Assembly: GCA_947579605.1 (NCBI GenBank)
Contig: OX388313.1
Span: 124,001 to 188,000, forward strand
Direction of reading: 5' to 3'
DNA: 64,000 bases
DNA from: Athripsodes cinereus
Lineage: Eukaryota; Arthropoda; Insecta; Trichoptera; Leptoceridae
A model generated the notes under the pieces. It did no database searches and was not told where the DNA came from. It saw only the letters and a list, made by a program, of their open reading frames with translations. Position 1 is the stretch's first letter, and the number at the start of each line of letters is the position of its first letter. Of the stretch, positions 12,438 through 24,285 are shown piece by piece. The position numbers and the translations under genes were made by a program.

Positions 12438-12696
12438 CACTGAGAAAAATACTCAAAACGAATCATTGGTACGGTACTATCAGATTAGGACCTGAGATCG
12501 TACAAACGATTCATTGGTATAAATCTATAATATTAACTCTTCGCAAACAAATCATTGGTAAATTTACCAACAACTTGTTTGCGAAGAGTTAATATTATAG
12601 ATTCGTACTAATGAATCGTTTGTACGATCTCTGGTCCTAATTTGATAGTACGTACCAATGATTCGTTGTGAAATTTCGTTAGTATTTTTCTCAGTG
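12438..12696. mobile_element. palindromic foldback MITE (259 bp)
   Basis: The element starts CACTGAGAAAAATACT and ends with its complement. Almost the whole length folds back, with arms of roughly 120 bp around a short loop near 12565 (..GTAAATTTAC..). Both flanks carry TAGGTA (12432-12437 and 12697-12702), a possible 6-bp target duplication, though this word is common in the region. No ORF. Confidence 0.8.
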
Positions 12697-12744
12697 TAGG
12701 TATATGTTAAATTTATTAGATACGATGTGACCGCTATTAGTGCT

Positions 12745-12875
12745 CCTTTTTTTTTTAGTGGAGGGGAAATCCATCATGGACAACCGGCCTTTCAGACCGG
12801 GTAGTGCCGGACTTCTACCGGCTTAAACCCCTCCTCGTCCTTTGCAGCTTGGTTCCTACCTTTCGATCTAGTGAT
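12745..12875 (+). repeat. LINE/SINE 3'-end repeat, second copy
   Basis: T-run, then AGTGGAGGGGAAATCCATCA, then GGCCTTTCAGACCGGGTA and a CTTCTACCGGCTTAAA block. Related in layout to 10022-10215. Non-coding. Confidence 0.45.
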
Positions 12876-13085
12876 TCACATTAGCTATTAGTGCTCCTGA
12901 AATGTCTGCAACCTCTATGACTTTAAATATTTATTTACCTATTTTCAGAAATACAATAACAAAAAACTTATCTACTAAGAACTACAAAATTTTATTAGCT
13001 AAATATTACTTATGATTTAAAACATTTTCCTTTAAGAAATTATATAATTTATATAATTGAGCATCTTTTTCCTTGTAATGCTATA

Positions 13086-13430
13086 ATGTTCATTGGTAGC
13101 CTGGAGGTAGAGTCTCGGCCTCGTGAACGTGCGGTCCGTGGTTCGATACCAGAGCAAATACCTATCATTATTATATTCGATAGGTGGCTACTGTCTTCGA
13201 TTAAATAAGTTAATTTACCCTCTCATTACCTTATCCCCGAGATGATGCCTGGTCGTATCCAGGCGAAACGTTAGGCAAACGGCACTTTTCAAATCCGAAA
13301 ATTTCATCTTTAAATTCAATTTCAATTTCAATTCAAATAAAAAAAATAAAAAAACAAGATTCATATCTTAGTTTGGGACTAGCTCGGTCTGTGTGTGAAT
13401 TGTCTATACGTGTCTAAAATATATGTGTGT
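13086..13430 (+). repeat. tRNA-derived SINE
   Basis: The head resembles a tRNA. GGTAGCCTGGAGGTAGAGTC sits at the A-box position, and a perfect B box, GGTTCGATACC, lies at 13140-13150. The body is followed by an A-rich segment and a TTAGTTTGGGACTAGCTCGG..GTGAATTGTCTAT module (about 13372-13410) that also ends the SINE at 30315-30530. RNA polymerase III transcription would be expected from the boxes. It is not a functional tRNA, since no acceptor stem is formed. A hammerhead-like fold sits inside at 13239-13272. Confidence 0.8.
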
Positions 13431-13485
13431 GTGGGTGTGTGAGGGTGTGTGTGGGTGTGTGTGTGTGTGGGTGGGTGTGTGTGTA
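13424..13485. repeat. (GT)n microsatellite
   Basis: Imperfect GTGTGTGGGTGTGTGAGG-type dinucleotide tract directly after the SINE. Open frames on both strands here are repeat artefacts. Confidence 0.9.
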
Positions 13486-13828
13486 CAAGAACATAGGGAG
13501 TTGGGAAGGAATGTTGGTCCACATAGCTCCACCTCACTACCCACCTCTTCTTCCCTTCCTCCGTCACATAGCATCCCCATAGTCGCAATTTCACATTATT
13601 ATTAAAAGAAATTCTTTAGCCCCATGAAGATTTTCTTAATAGATACAAACTATAACCTACCACACAATATATCTACGTTTTAAGTAGGTAGGTACCTACC
13701 TACACCCATGTGTAGATATGATACAAGAGGGATTTCATTATTACCATTTCAAAATACTACCTACATTTATAATAATATACACTATACTTAACATACGCAC
13801 AGTAGGTATATAATATGTAATACATATA

Positions 13829-14118
13829 TATATGTCGGCCATTATGTAAGATGGTCCTGACGAGACACATGCGCCAATGTTGAAACGTAACATCTCTTCG
13901 ACAAATCCAAACTGCATATTCCGGTGACGGGCCGAGCCTCGTTCCGTATGCAAAGGCATGAGTCAAGTCTCTGCCCGACTGTACGCAGTGAAATGGAGTA
14001 AAACCTTCACCTTCATACTATCTCCTGCGTAAAATCAAATGATCTTTCATTGATGAGGTGCATGTTGTACATGCATTTCGGATGAAAATTAGATCATACA
14101 GTCTTTCATATATATATG
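13829..14118 (+). repeat. hammerhead-like 316-bp family, single copy
   Basis: One monomer, starting GTCGGCCATTATG and ending about CAGTCTTTCAT, bounded on both sides by TATATATA. It lacks the joining segment (ATATGCGATACTCCCCGCAT) present between tandem units at 45.4-46.2 kb. The core reads CTGACGA at 13857-13863, helix II GACA/TGTT (13864-13867 with 13878-13881) and GAAA at 13882-13885. No ORF. Confidence 0.8.
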
Positions 14119-14660
14119 TACATGTGCCTGCATTTTAAATTTATTTGTAAATATCATCATAAACCTACAAAACATCATCACGGCACATGATCCATTGCTG
14201 AAGGCTAACCAAAAACCTTGAGAAATCCACTCAAAACAGGAAACATCAACACTTACAAACCGAAGTTGGAAAATGAATACATTTCAATTATGTATAGGTA
14301 CATTATATATACGTATATTTATTTTTATATATTTGTTGTTATGTTTGTATAAAAAATCTCCTTTTATAAAAACATTTTATTTTTCTATGGAAAGAAACAT
14401 TATTTAGTTCTTTTGTAGCACCAGAGGGAGTGTTGAAGTCTCAACTTGTAATGTAGCGAGTACATACAAAAGTAAATTAAAAATATGACTAAATAACTAC
14501 TCATACTACACAATCACGACATAAGTATACTTCAAGAAGTTTATCTGCATGTAATAAACATTATAAAATAAAGATGTTCAGGTTGAGTAGCATTCCTCAT
14601 CTCTGAGCTTGTGGTGAAAGTTACGAAGTTCTTGAACGTCCGTGTCTCACACCCCCTCTT

Positions 14661-14880
14661 TCAGGTAAATACACCCTCTTCATGATGACGTAAGGATGCT
14701 TTCATTGTCCAAACTTTTAGGCAGCTTATTACACGCATCCTATCCATAACACTGCTTTTGTATTGTCTCATTTTCCTGATAAACTCATTTTTCAATCTAT
14801 CTCGCAAGGTATATGTACTTACCATTCTTCTCAGTGATCGCATCTTCACTGCATTTATTCCACTCTCGTCCTTCTCGCCT
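14661..14880 (-). pseudogene. LINE C-terminal fragment
   Basis: On the minus strand an open frame reads GINAVKMRSLRRMV.. TLRDRLKNEF.. SSVMDRMRV, then loses similarity before the expected WFGHVERM. It parallels 17940-18110 (GINAVEMRSQRIMV..LRYRVKNED..RSVVDRMRVDNLRWFGHVERM). Both derive from the C-terminal region of the same LINE type. Only about 70 codons remain, and the key downstream part is replaced by unrelated residues. Confidence 0.7.
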
Positions 14881-15842
14881 CCTTACTACATCCGAGTTTT
14901 GCTTGCATACATAAGTGTCGATACCAGAATGGGATTGTGGACCATAATTTTTGTCATGTTCGACACATTGCTTTGCTTACAATGGGTTGAAGTTCACCGT
15001 TCACTGTTGCACCGATGCTATACATGGATGCGTCATGTTCATCTTAATAAATAAAGAATTAAGAAAACTTACATGGGCTCCTTTACATCCTGGAAAAGTA
15101 AACAAAATGAAAATCTCTCACAAAACAAGTTGAAAATAAAAATGAAATTCAATGCAAACACTTTGACTTGGTATTATTTTATATTAAATATAGGGAATAT
15201 AATAAATATTCTCTATTTTCTAGTGTTATTTTGTGAAAACATAGAACACTGTTTTATTCCTCTATAAAATTGTTTATTTGTTATAACGTTTTCAACTACA
15301 ATGTAGTTATAAAACTTCTACTAAACTCCCCTTATTGGGGTCGTCTGTGGAATGCCTGGTAGTAAAAAACATGCAAATCACCTTCTCTTCGCCAATAAAA
15401 GTTTTTTATTGTGATTTTCTTTATTCCAATGCTATTTACATATGACTGAATTCTAGATGACAGATTGTATAACACAAATGGTACGAGTAGTTATACACTT
15501 AGGTATGTCTCACTCCTCTCTTTCTACTTCTCAGTTCATTGGGTTCGTCGTCCAGCAGGAAATTGGAAGATACTTACTTGTTGTATGAAAAATATTATTT
15601 GCTCTTCTTCTTCTCTTTTTTCCGGCAAGGCACCCGACATCGAGAGAATTATTATTTATTTGCTCTATATATATGTATAAACAGAGCAAATAGTGTAGAG
15701 TCAGAGGGCTTGCCTCAGCTTAGGCTCCATTTTAACCCAGCTATCTTCTAGTACATAGAGCTATTTTTGCATTCTTGGTGACATCATGGCAACCCGCTGG
15801 AACTATGACTGTAAACTCATAATTTAAATTAACTTTAAATGA

Positions 15843-15925
15843 GGTGCTCGGTAGCCTAATGGTAGAGTCTCGGACTTTCAATCGAGTGACCTGGGTTTCA
15901 TTTCACCTGCTGCTGAACTACTCGA
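15843..15925 (+). repeat. decayed tRNA-like SINE head
   Basis: GGTAGCCTAATGGTAGAGTC followed by TCGGACTTTCAATCGAG and a damaged B box (GGGTTTCATTTCA) resembles the heads at 13086 and 25472. The B-box GGTTCGA is lost and no body could be followed. Confidence 0.55.
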
Positions 15926-16257
15926 CCTTTGCGTCACAAGCATAATGCTTTCAGTGAGCGTGTTGGATTATATTTGGGCTTATTTCAAATACATTCATCT
16001 TTTGAAAGAAATAATATAAAACAATATTGGACGGTTCGCTTTAACGTGGAATTCAATGATTTCTGCAGTTTATATACCTTTTGCAGTTTATGCATTCCCG
16101 CGTGTAGAACATAATAATTGGTGTGCCACACAGTGGATCCTGTGAGTTGTCGTAATGTTATGTAAATATGTGTATGTATGTGTGTGTATCCCTACAATAT
16201 ACTCAATATTATTATGTAGGGGTGGTTCATACTTACTTACTTTTCGTGTGGGCGGTG

Positions 16258-16298
16258 ATTTAGGTGTCTTCACCCAATTTGGATGAAGACACCTAAAT
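16258..16298. repeat. short perfect hairpin
   Basis: ATTTAGGTGTCTTCA at 16258-16272 is exactly complementary to TGAAGACACCTAAAT at 16284-16298, giving a 15-bp stem around an 11-base loop. No gene context suggests a terminator. It could be a remnant of a foldback element. Confidence 0.7.
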
Positions 16299-17584
16299 TT
16301 TACTTACAAAATAATATACACAACATACATGTTGGTGGACACTCAAATACCTATGTATTTACATACCTACCTAACATTACGTAGATTTGGACTCCTGCAA
16401 TATCCGAGAAATAAAGTTATTTCAACATAGGTACAGTATTGTGTAATTGTTCTTACACAGCCGCTAGAGTGGTGTAATTATCTACATACATTACACACGA
16501 TACAAGCTCACACAACATACGAGTACCTACCCACCTACTCCTATTTGTATTCCATTTAATAATGACATCATTTGTGATTCTATGAAATAGCTTATACTTT
16601 ATTATTCAAATGTGCAAGGATACATCACTACATAATAATATTATACATGTATTTATCTATCTATCTATGTACATATATAATATGTATGCCTACGCTATGT
16701 CTACTGGTACTCTTCAGTTACTTTCATTCGCAAGGTTCTCTAGTAACTATGTATGGAAATATCATATATCACAAGATACGTGTACAGTGAATGTGTGTGT
16801 CTGTGTGTGTGACTATCCCCAATCGTCTGACGTTCCTCTGTATTTACCTCGGGGATTGTGTTAATTTATGTGTCAACATTGTTCCGTCTTATTCCCGGCA
16901 GGTATGTATGTAGGTGCCTACTACTATTGCTGGGTGTTGTATTGTGTAGGTAGGTACACAGTAAGTACACACCACCCACTTATGTTTCTATTTACTCAGC
17001 GCAAAGTGTCGGTCGCTCCTTTGTAAACTCCAAATGAAAAGCAATCGTTTCATTATTCTGGAAGGACAAGTTCTAGTATCAATGAAATTAAGCGAAGCCT
17101 TGTATTTGTATTAAATCTTTTTCCACTACTGGTCCTGTGCCTACAAGAGTAAAGTCCAAGTATTTGGAATCTAAACAACAAATACAATCAATTTATTTGG
17201 CTGTTCCGATTCCAATACAAAATGTTCGCAAATATAATAATAAGATAAATGATAAAAATAGAAATGAAACATTTTTCAACTGACACATTCCAACCATTTC
17301 AATAAATATTTTATCGTTATTTGTAAACAAACTATTATTGATTATTTAGAGATATAGGTATACATACCTACCTACAATTTACTTAATTACCTATAAGTAT
17401 TTTTATTTTATTTAATCAGTTATTTATTATATTGGTGCACAATACAAATAACATTATTAAGATTATATTGCATAAGCCGAGTGATTACCCATCTGGCCAA
17501 CTGTTTTCTGACTTTAAGAGTATTAAGATAAGACATGATATATATAAGAGACAAGCTGTACTGCGTATTTGTTAGGAATATAAT

Positions 17585-17805
17585 ATAACTGATCCGATCC
17601 ACCCGACGCGACGGAGAGCATTAGCACATTGCCTTGTCTAGGTGGTCTAATAAAAATACCAAAAAAAATAGATACGACGTTTGCGCAAAACCACTACTCC
17701 TACCTAGGAGTGAAGTGGTGTAATGCTTTACCGGTGGATTGTAAGGATCTGGCAAATGTTGGTATAGTTGGGTTTAAGCTGGCTCAAAAAAAGTTTCTTA
17801 AATAG
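17585..17805 (+). pseudogene. LINE C-terminal fragment
   Basis: Frame from about 17650 reads IKIPKKIDTTFAQNH, SYLGVKWCNALP and GFKLAQKKFLK, then TAG at 17803. The pattern 'V..WN.LP.......FK..LKKFL' ends many CR1/Jockey-type ORF2 proteins. Short and 5'-truncated. Confidence 0.6.
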
Positions 17806-17934
17806 ATTTTTTAGATATAGATTTATAAATGGAAAGTATATTTAATTGTTATTTAGATTAATTAACAGTTTTTTTTTATTCAATCAACAGATTTATTTTT
17901 ATACGATGTGTTTTTCTTGAAACTTGGACGTGGC

Positions 17935-18357
17935 TGAAGAAGGACGGGAGTGGAATAAATGCCGTAGAGATGCGTTCGCAGAGAATAATGGTTGGTAAAA
18001 CGTTGCGATATAGAGTGAAGAATGAGGATATCAGGAGAATGAGCGGATGTGAGAGGAGTGTTGTGGACAGAATGCGTGTAGACAACTTAAGATGGTTTGG
18101 ACATGTTGAGCGAATGCACGATGAAAGGATGACGAAGAGGATATATTTATCTGAAAGTAGGGATGTGAGGAAGCGCGGACGTGGCTTGATCACGTGGACC
18201 AAATTCTTAAAGACGGCCGCGTGTCAGTAAAAGAAATCGGCGTGCATGTATGAGAAACTTGATAAATGTAGAAAAAGCGAAGGAAGTATGTAAGAATAGA
18301 TCTATATGGTGTTCCGTTCTCTCTGCCTACCCCTCCTGGGACATGGCGTGAGGGTAA
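17935..18357 (+). pseudogene. LINE C-terminal fragment
   Basis: Encodes MRSQRIMVGKTLRYRVKNED, ERSVVDRMRVDNLRWFGHVE and RMHDERMTKRIYL in one frame. After frame changes it reads ACMRNLINVEKAKEVCKNRS and VLSAYPSWD near 18350. This is the C-terminal signature of a common arthropod LINE (order WFGHVERM, MTKRIY, ACMRN, VCKDRRKW, VLSAYP). At least one frameshift lies near 18190. The rest of the element is absent. Confidence 0.75.
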
Positions 18358-18510
18358 AGTATAGTTTTGCATTTTGTTTTCAAGTTTTTTGGGTGTGTTT
18401 TAGTAATGTTTTGATAGTGTCTTTTTATTTACTTTTTTGTTTTATTTTGTAATATTTAATTCCATTCCGTGTTAAATACCTATATAAATATATATATAAT
18501 ATATAATGAG

Positions 18511-18759
18511 TTACAATCCATAGGATTGGTCTGCAACGAGTTTTGTCTTTCTTCTCCATTCCTCCCTATTCTCAGCCAGTCTTTTCAGCTCTACGTATGA
18601 GCCACAATTCATGTCCCTCTTCAGTTGGTCCATATACGCATCTCTGGGCCGGCCTCTGCCGTTTGTGCCCTCGGTCCTACCCTCCGTGATGGCGATGAGG
18701 AGTCCTGGGTGCCTGATGTTGTGGTCAATCCAGTTAGCTCGTTGTTGGCTGATTCTCTT
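18511..18759 (-). pseudogene. LINE C-terminal fragment, distinct family
   Basis: The minus strand is open for about 82 codons and ends in TAA at 18511-18513. It reads RANWIDHNIRHPGLLIAITE, GRGRPRDAYMDQLKRDM, YVELKRLAENREEWRRK. The 'RHPGLL..EG..GRGRPR..Y..Q...D......LK..A..REEWR' pattern is a typical LINE ORF2 C-terminus (RTE/L2-like). Inverted repeats containing AATTCCATTCCGTGTTAAA flank it at 18459-18478 and 18782-18801. No start or upstream domain is present. Confidence 0.75.
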
Positions 18760-18840
18760 AATACATACATTTAATTTATATATTAAACACGGAATGGAAT
18801 TCGATAAGTATCTAAATTCTAATAAAATACATACATACCA

Positions 18841-19075
18841 TCACGCCGCTTCCCTCGCGGGGTAGGCAGAAAGGATCGAGCGCCACTTCCTTCTATCTTT
18901 GCAAACATCTTTCGCTTCCGTCACTGTCATACAATTCCTCATGCATGCTCTCCTGTTCAATGTGCTCAACACGTGACCGTCCTGTAGGATTTGATTTAAA
19001 TGATCAGCCAAATATATCTTCTTAGTCATTCTGTCCTCATTCATTCTTTCCACGTGCCCAAACCACCTTCTAATA
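18841..19075 (-). pseudogene. LINE C-terminal fragment
   Basis: The minus strand reads RRWFGHVERMNEDRMTKKIY, LADHLNQILQDGHVLSTLNR, RACMRNCMTVTEAKDVCKDR and RKWRSILSAYP. This is the same LINE tail as at 17935-18357 and 57276-57620, and the best-preserved of the three. A short deletion removes the basic GRPR-type segment between LAD and HLNQ. It stops just before the (TC)n tract. Confidence 0.78.
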
Positions 19076-19121
19076 AAATAATTTTATAAAGTATACCTTA
19101 ACGTGTATGTGATAGTAGTTC

Positions 19122-20190
<1,069 letters not shown>

Positions 20191-21430
20191 TTATTTATTT
20201 ATTTATTTAATACATTAAACGGCGTTTAAGCCTTTTTACATTGTATTACAAAGTATACTTGAACATATATCATTATTACATTACAGTTATACACTCAAGG
20301 TACATATCGACCACAAAAGATAAAAACAAATTTCATTATATAAACATTAAGACATAAGCATTATACTGCAATTTATACACAATCATAACAATCCGCTTAA
20401 CCCTATAACAAATAAAAATATAATTACATGTATCTATCATTGATATACAATACTATGCACACACGCAGGTACCTTCCAACAAACAAGAGGAAACATTTAT
20501 AACAAAAAACATGCATTACCAAAAGGTAAGAATGAATAAAAATCTGTAAAGGGTACATAAAACAAATATAAATATAGCAAACAATACGAAGAAGCAAAAT
20601 CATCAGGTAGGTACCTACATAATAATTATATACAATATAAGCAAGTACATGCACATTGGCAACAATAATCCACACAGAGTCGCCAAACAAAGTCTATATA
20701 ATATTATCAACCTATATAAAGACATAGCTATACTTAACACTAATCCTATATAATAGGTATCGCCACCGACATACAGGCACTACAATGCAACCCTACATTA
20801 GCGACACTCCGAGCGGAATCAAATCCAAACTTCGCTGTATATAATTTCAAATTCTTGTAGTTCATTTTATCAAACTATAAAATCTTTTTGAAAAGAAAAA
20901 AACAAAATAAAACAAATAGACAGCAATGATATTTCAATTCGACACACATGTAATGAAATAAATTTGTGATATAACAAATAAAAAACACTTCAAAAAAAAA
21001 AAGTAGGTACTTGTGAAGCAATAATTAATTCCTATCGAAAATGAATATACATACACAGACACACACACATATACACACATATATATACATACACATACAT
21101 ACATATACATATATACGCATACACACACACATACATACACACACACATACACATAAACAAAATTCAACAAATAGACTTAATAAAATAAATCAGTTACTCA
21201 ATAAAATTTCATATAAAAAACAAATAGAAAGAATAAAAAAACCAAACAATAATATACATAAACACCTAATGAGCCACTATCTCCACAATCATACAAAATC
21301 AAAACAAACAACACAAAAATATGCCATCCAGAACATCACTCTCAATATAATTCATGTCTGCCTTTCATTTTCTCTTTATCATACGTCCAAACAAGCAATC
21401 ACGCACTCCATTGCATCCGCACAAATGGTA

Positions 21431-24285
21431 TCAGTCTGAAGGACACTGAGGGTTAAACAATTCTTTGAGATGTTTCTTAAAGACTGAAATACTCATGCTA
21501 AAAATATCCAATGCATTCAGATATTGGTTTCCTAAGCGATGCAAACGAGGTATTACTGTATTTTTAATATAATTTGTAGTGTGATTGTCACAATAAAATA
21601 GTTCTCTACCTCGAGTACAACGCCCAGGCACCCTATACTTTATTAGTTGTACTAAATCAGGGCTGTCAAAACAACCATTTACAAATCTAAATAACAAAAT
21701 TAAATCATTTATAGTTCGTCTATCAGACAAATTCTCAACATGAAGATATGTTTGCAGGTAATCATAATCTATTTCAGCCTTAGGTATTCCCAATTTAAAA
21801 TTGATGAAGCGCAAAAATTTACGCTGGACACGATCGATATTGTTTATATGAATATTGTAAGTGGGTGACCAAATGGGTGTGCTGTATTCCAGCTGACTCC
21901 GAACCAATGACATGTATAACAGTTTTATGGCGTGTACATTTTGAAAATCCGTTACGGTACGGAGTACAAAACCTAATGTTTTCATCGCTTTCGCTGTTAT
22001 ATCTTCAATGTGGCTGATAAATGACAACTTATCATCAAAAACAACTCCCAAGTCACGAACTTCTGTAACTCTGGTCAGTTCATTACCTTGAATAGAGTAT
22101 TCAAAAACAATTTTTTTTCTTGATCTACTAAATCGGATGTATTGACACTTGTTAACATTTAAAAATAATTTATTTCTCAAGCACCATGAATTCAGTCTAT
22201 CTAGATTGCTTTGCATTATATGACAATCATCGTTTGTCTCGATTTTTCTATACAATTTTATATCATCAGCAAAAATTTAAAATTCAACACCTCTCAACTC
22301 AGACACCACATCATTAATAAAAATAAGGAACAAAATTGGTCCAAAGTGGCTTCCTTGCGGCAAGCCGCTTGTAGCAACGAAATGCGGAGAAAAAATATTA
22401 TCAACTCTTACACGCAAAGTTCGATTACTAAGATAACCGGAAAACCATTTCAAAAATTTGTCATTTACCCCAAGAAGGGAGAGTTTCTTTAACAATATGC
22501 TATGTGAGACTTTGTCGAATGCCTTAGAAAAGTCTAAATAAATACTATCAACTTGGTGTCCGTCAGCCAGACTTTCAGCAATGTAATTTTCATATATAGT
22601 TAAGTTAGTTATTGTGGACCTATTGGGAATGAAGCCATGCTGCTGGGGTACAATTATAGGTAAAACGGACGGCATCATCCGTTCCAGTACAAGAGATTCG
22701 AAAAGCTTTGCAAGAGTCGATTGAAGACATATAGGTCTATAATTGCTCACATCAGCTTTATCACCCTTTTTAAAGATAGGAATAATATTACCAATTTTCC
22801 ATGTTGCAGGAAAATAACCTTTCTCGAGAGATTTATTGAATATAACAGCCAATGGCACAACCAGAGCATCTGCACATTTTTGGATAAAAATTGGTGGTAC
22901 ATTATCAGGTCCCGCTGTTTTTTTTATGTCAAGTTTTAATATTCCTGCTAAAACGCTATCTACTTCTATATGAAAATTTGGTAAATCTATTGAAAATTCA
23001 TTAATGATGTGAGGTACTTCAACATTTTCTTCATCGGTTTCATACACATTTTGAAAGAATTTAGCAAACAAATTGGCTGTGTCCTGCAAACCACTTACCC
23101 TTGTTCGTTCGAGATACATCTGTGCAGGATAGTCAGAGTCAGCATTAGTTAAGGTATTGCGAAACTTCCAAAGGCTCTTGGCATCCACAGTAACGTCCTC
23201 AGCTTTTTTAATATGATTTCTATAGCATTGCGATTTTAGACTCCTACACTTTGATCTCAAGCTGGTAAACCTATTATAATACTTTGCGTCAAATGTCTCT
23301 TTATACATCTTGTGAGTAGTCTTCTTTTCCACTATTAGTCTTCTAAGCTCTGGAGAAAACCATATCGGAAATGAGTGCTCTTTAATTCTCTCCAGTGGTA
23401 CAAATTGGCCGATAGTATCATATAATATTCCATAAAAAGCCGCGACCACAAAATCAACGTTTTCATCTTGTAGAAAGGTCCAATCACAGTTGAAGAGATA
23501 GTTAACTGCTCTGTTGTAGTCGCATTTATTGAAGTTCAATGAGTAGGCAATTTCATCTCTTACAATACTTGATCTCGTCTCAATTCTTACATACAGTGGT
23601 GGATGGTAAGGATCTACTGGCAAAAGTTCCTCATTAGGATGTTCAACACATACAGATTCACAATTAGAAAATACTAAGTCCAATAGACGATTCCGACAGT
23701 TGTAAATAAAATTATACTGTGTCAACCCTAGAAAATATGAGGTCTCCAAAATTTCTCCTGCACCTTCGTGGTTATCATTATTGATGTGAGTGACATCCGC
23801 GTCCATACTCCATGTTATGCCTGGCAAGTTATAATCACCAAACAGGTAGAACTTATGTTGCCGGTGTTTCGAGAAGAGGCTCTCCAACTCTTCACAATGA
23901 TACTTATAAACTTCAACTTGAGATGATGGAGGAATGTAAACACAGCCTATAATAATCTTCTCCCTATCAAGCTGGATCATAACATATAACTGTTCAATCC
24001 TGTTACATTTTGTCTTGACAGTTGAAGATGGAATATTTTTCTTAACCGCTATAAGTACACCTCCACCTCTACTTTTATTACTTGATTGATGACTTCGATC
24101 TGTACGGTAAACGTTATAAGATTCAAGGCCCAACTCGGAACTCTTAATTGAAGCATCAAGCCACGTTTCAGACAAGACAAATATTGAATGGCTCAACAAT
24201 GGAATATTTTGACGTATAGATGATAATTTGGTGCGCATGCCTCTAATATTCTGATAGTAACAGTCTAGTTTATTTATAAGTTTTT
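21431..24285 (-). pseudogene. LINE ORF2: endonuclease-reverse transcriptase, one stop
   Basis: ORF2 would nick target DNA and copy its own RNA there. Its N-terminal AP-like endonuclease starts YYQNIRGMRTKLSSIR and has FVLSETWLDA, LFGDYNLPGITW and DLVFSN. The reverse transcriptase follows with IKKTAGPDNVPP, IPIFKKGDKADVSNYRPI, QHGFIPNRST, DFSKAFDKVSHSILL and SGLPQGSHFGPILFLIFIND. A TAA at 22277-22279 then interrupts a continuous frame immediately before IFADD, the catalytic motif. The thumb (FLNVNKCQYIRFSR, DLGVVFDDKLSF) and C-terminal LSDRRTINDLILLF, VPGRCTRG follow to a stop at 21431. The frame has no ATG before 24238; upstream it overlaps the end of ORF1. A single base change would explain the stop. 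Identity is certain; present activity is not expected. Confidence 0.92.

Noticed and set aside
13086..13160. Functional tRNA gene
   Set aside because: The B box is perfect but no acceptor or anticodon stems form, and the sequence continues into a SINE body. The same holds for 25472 and 30315.
13379..13605. Open frames rich in HTHTHT or VCVWV
   Set aside because: They are translations of the (GT)n tract, as are those at 20934-21170.
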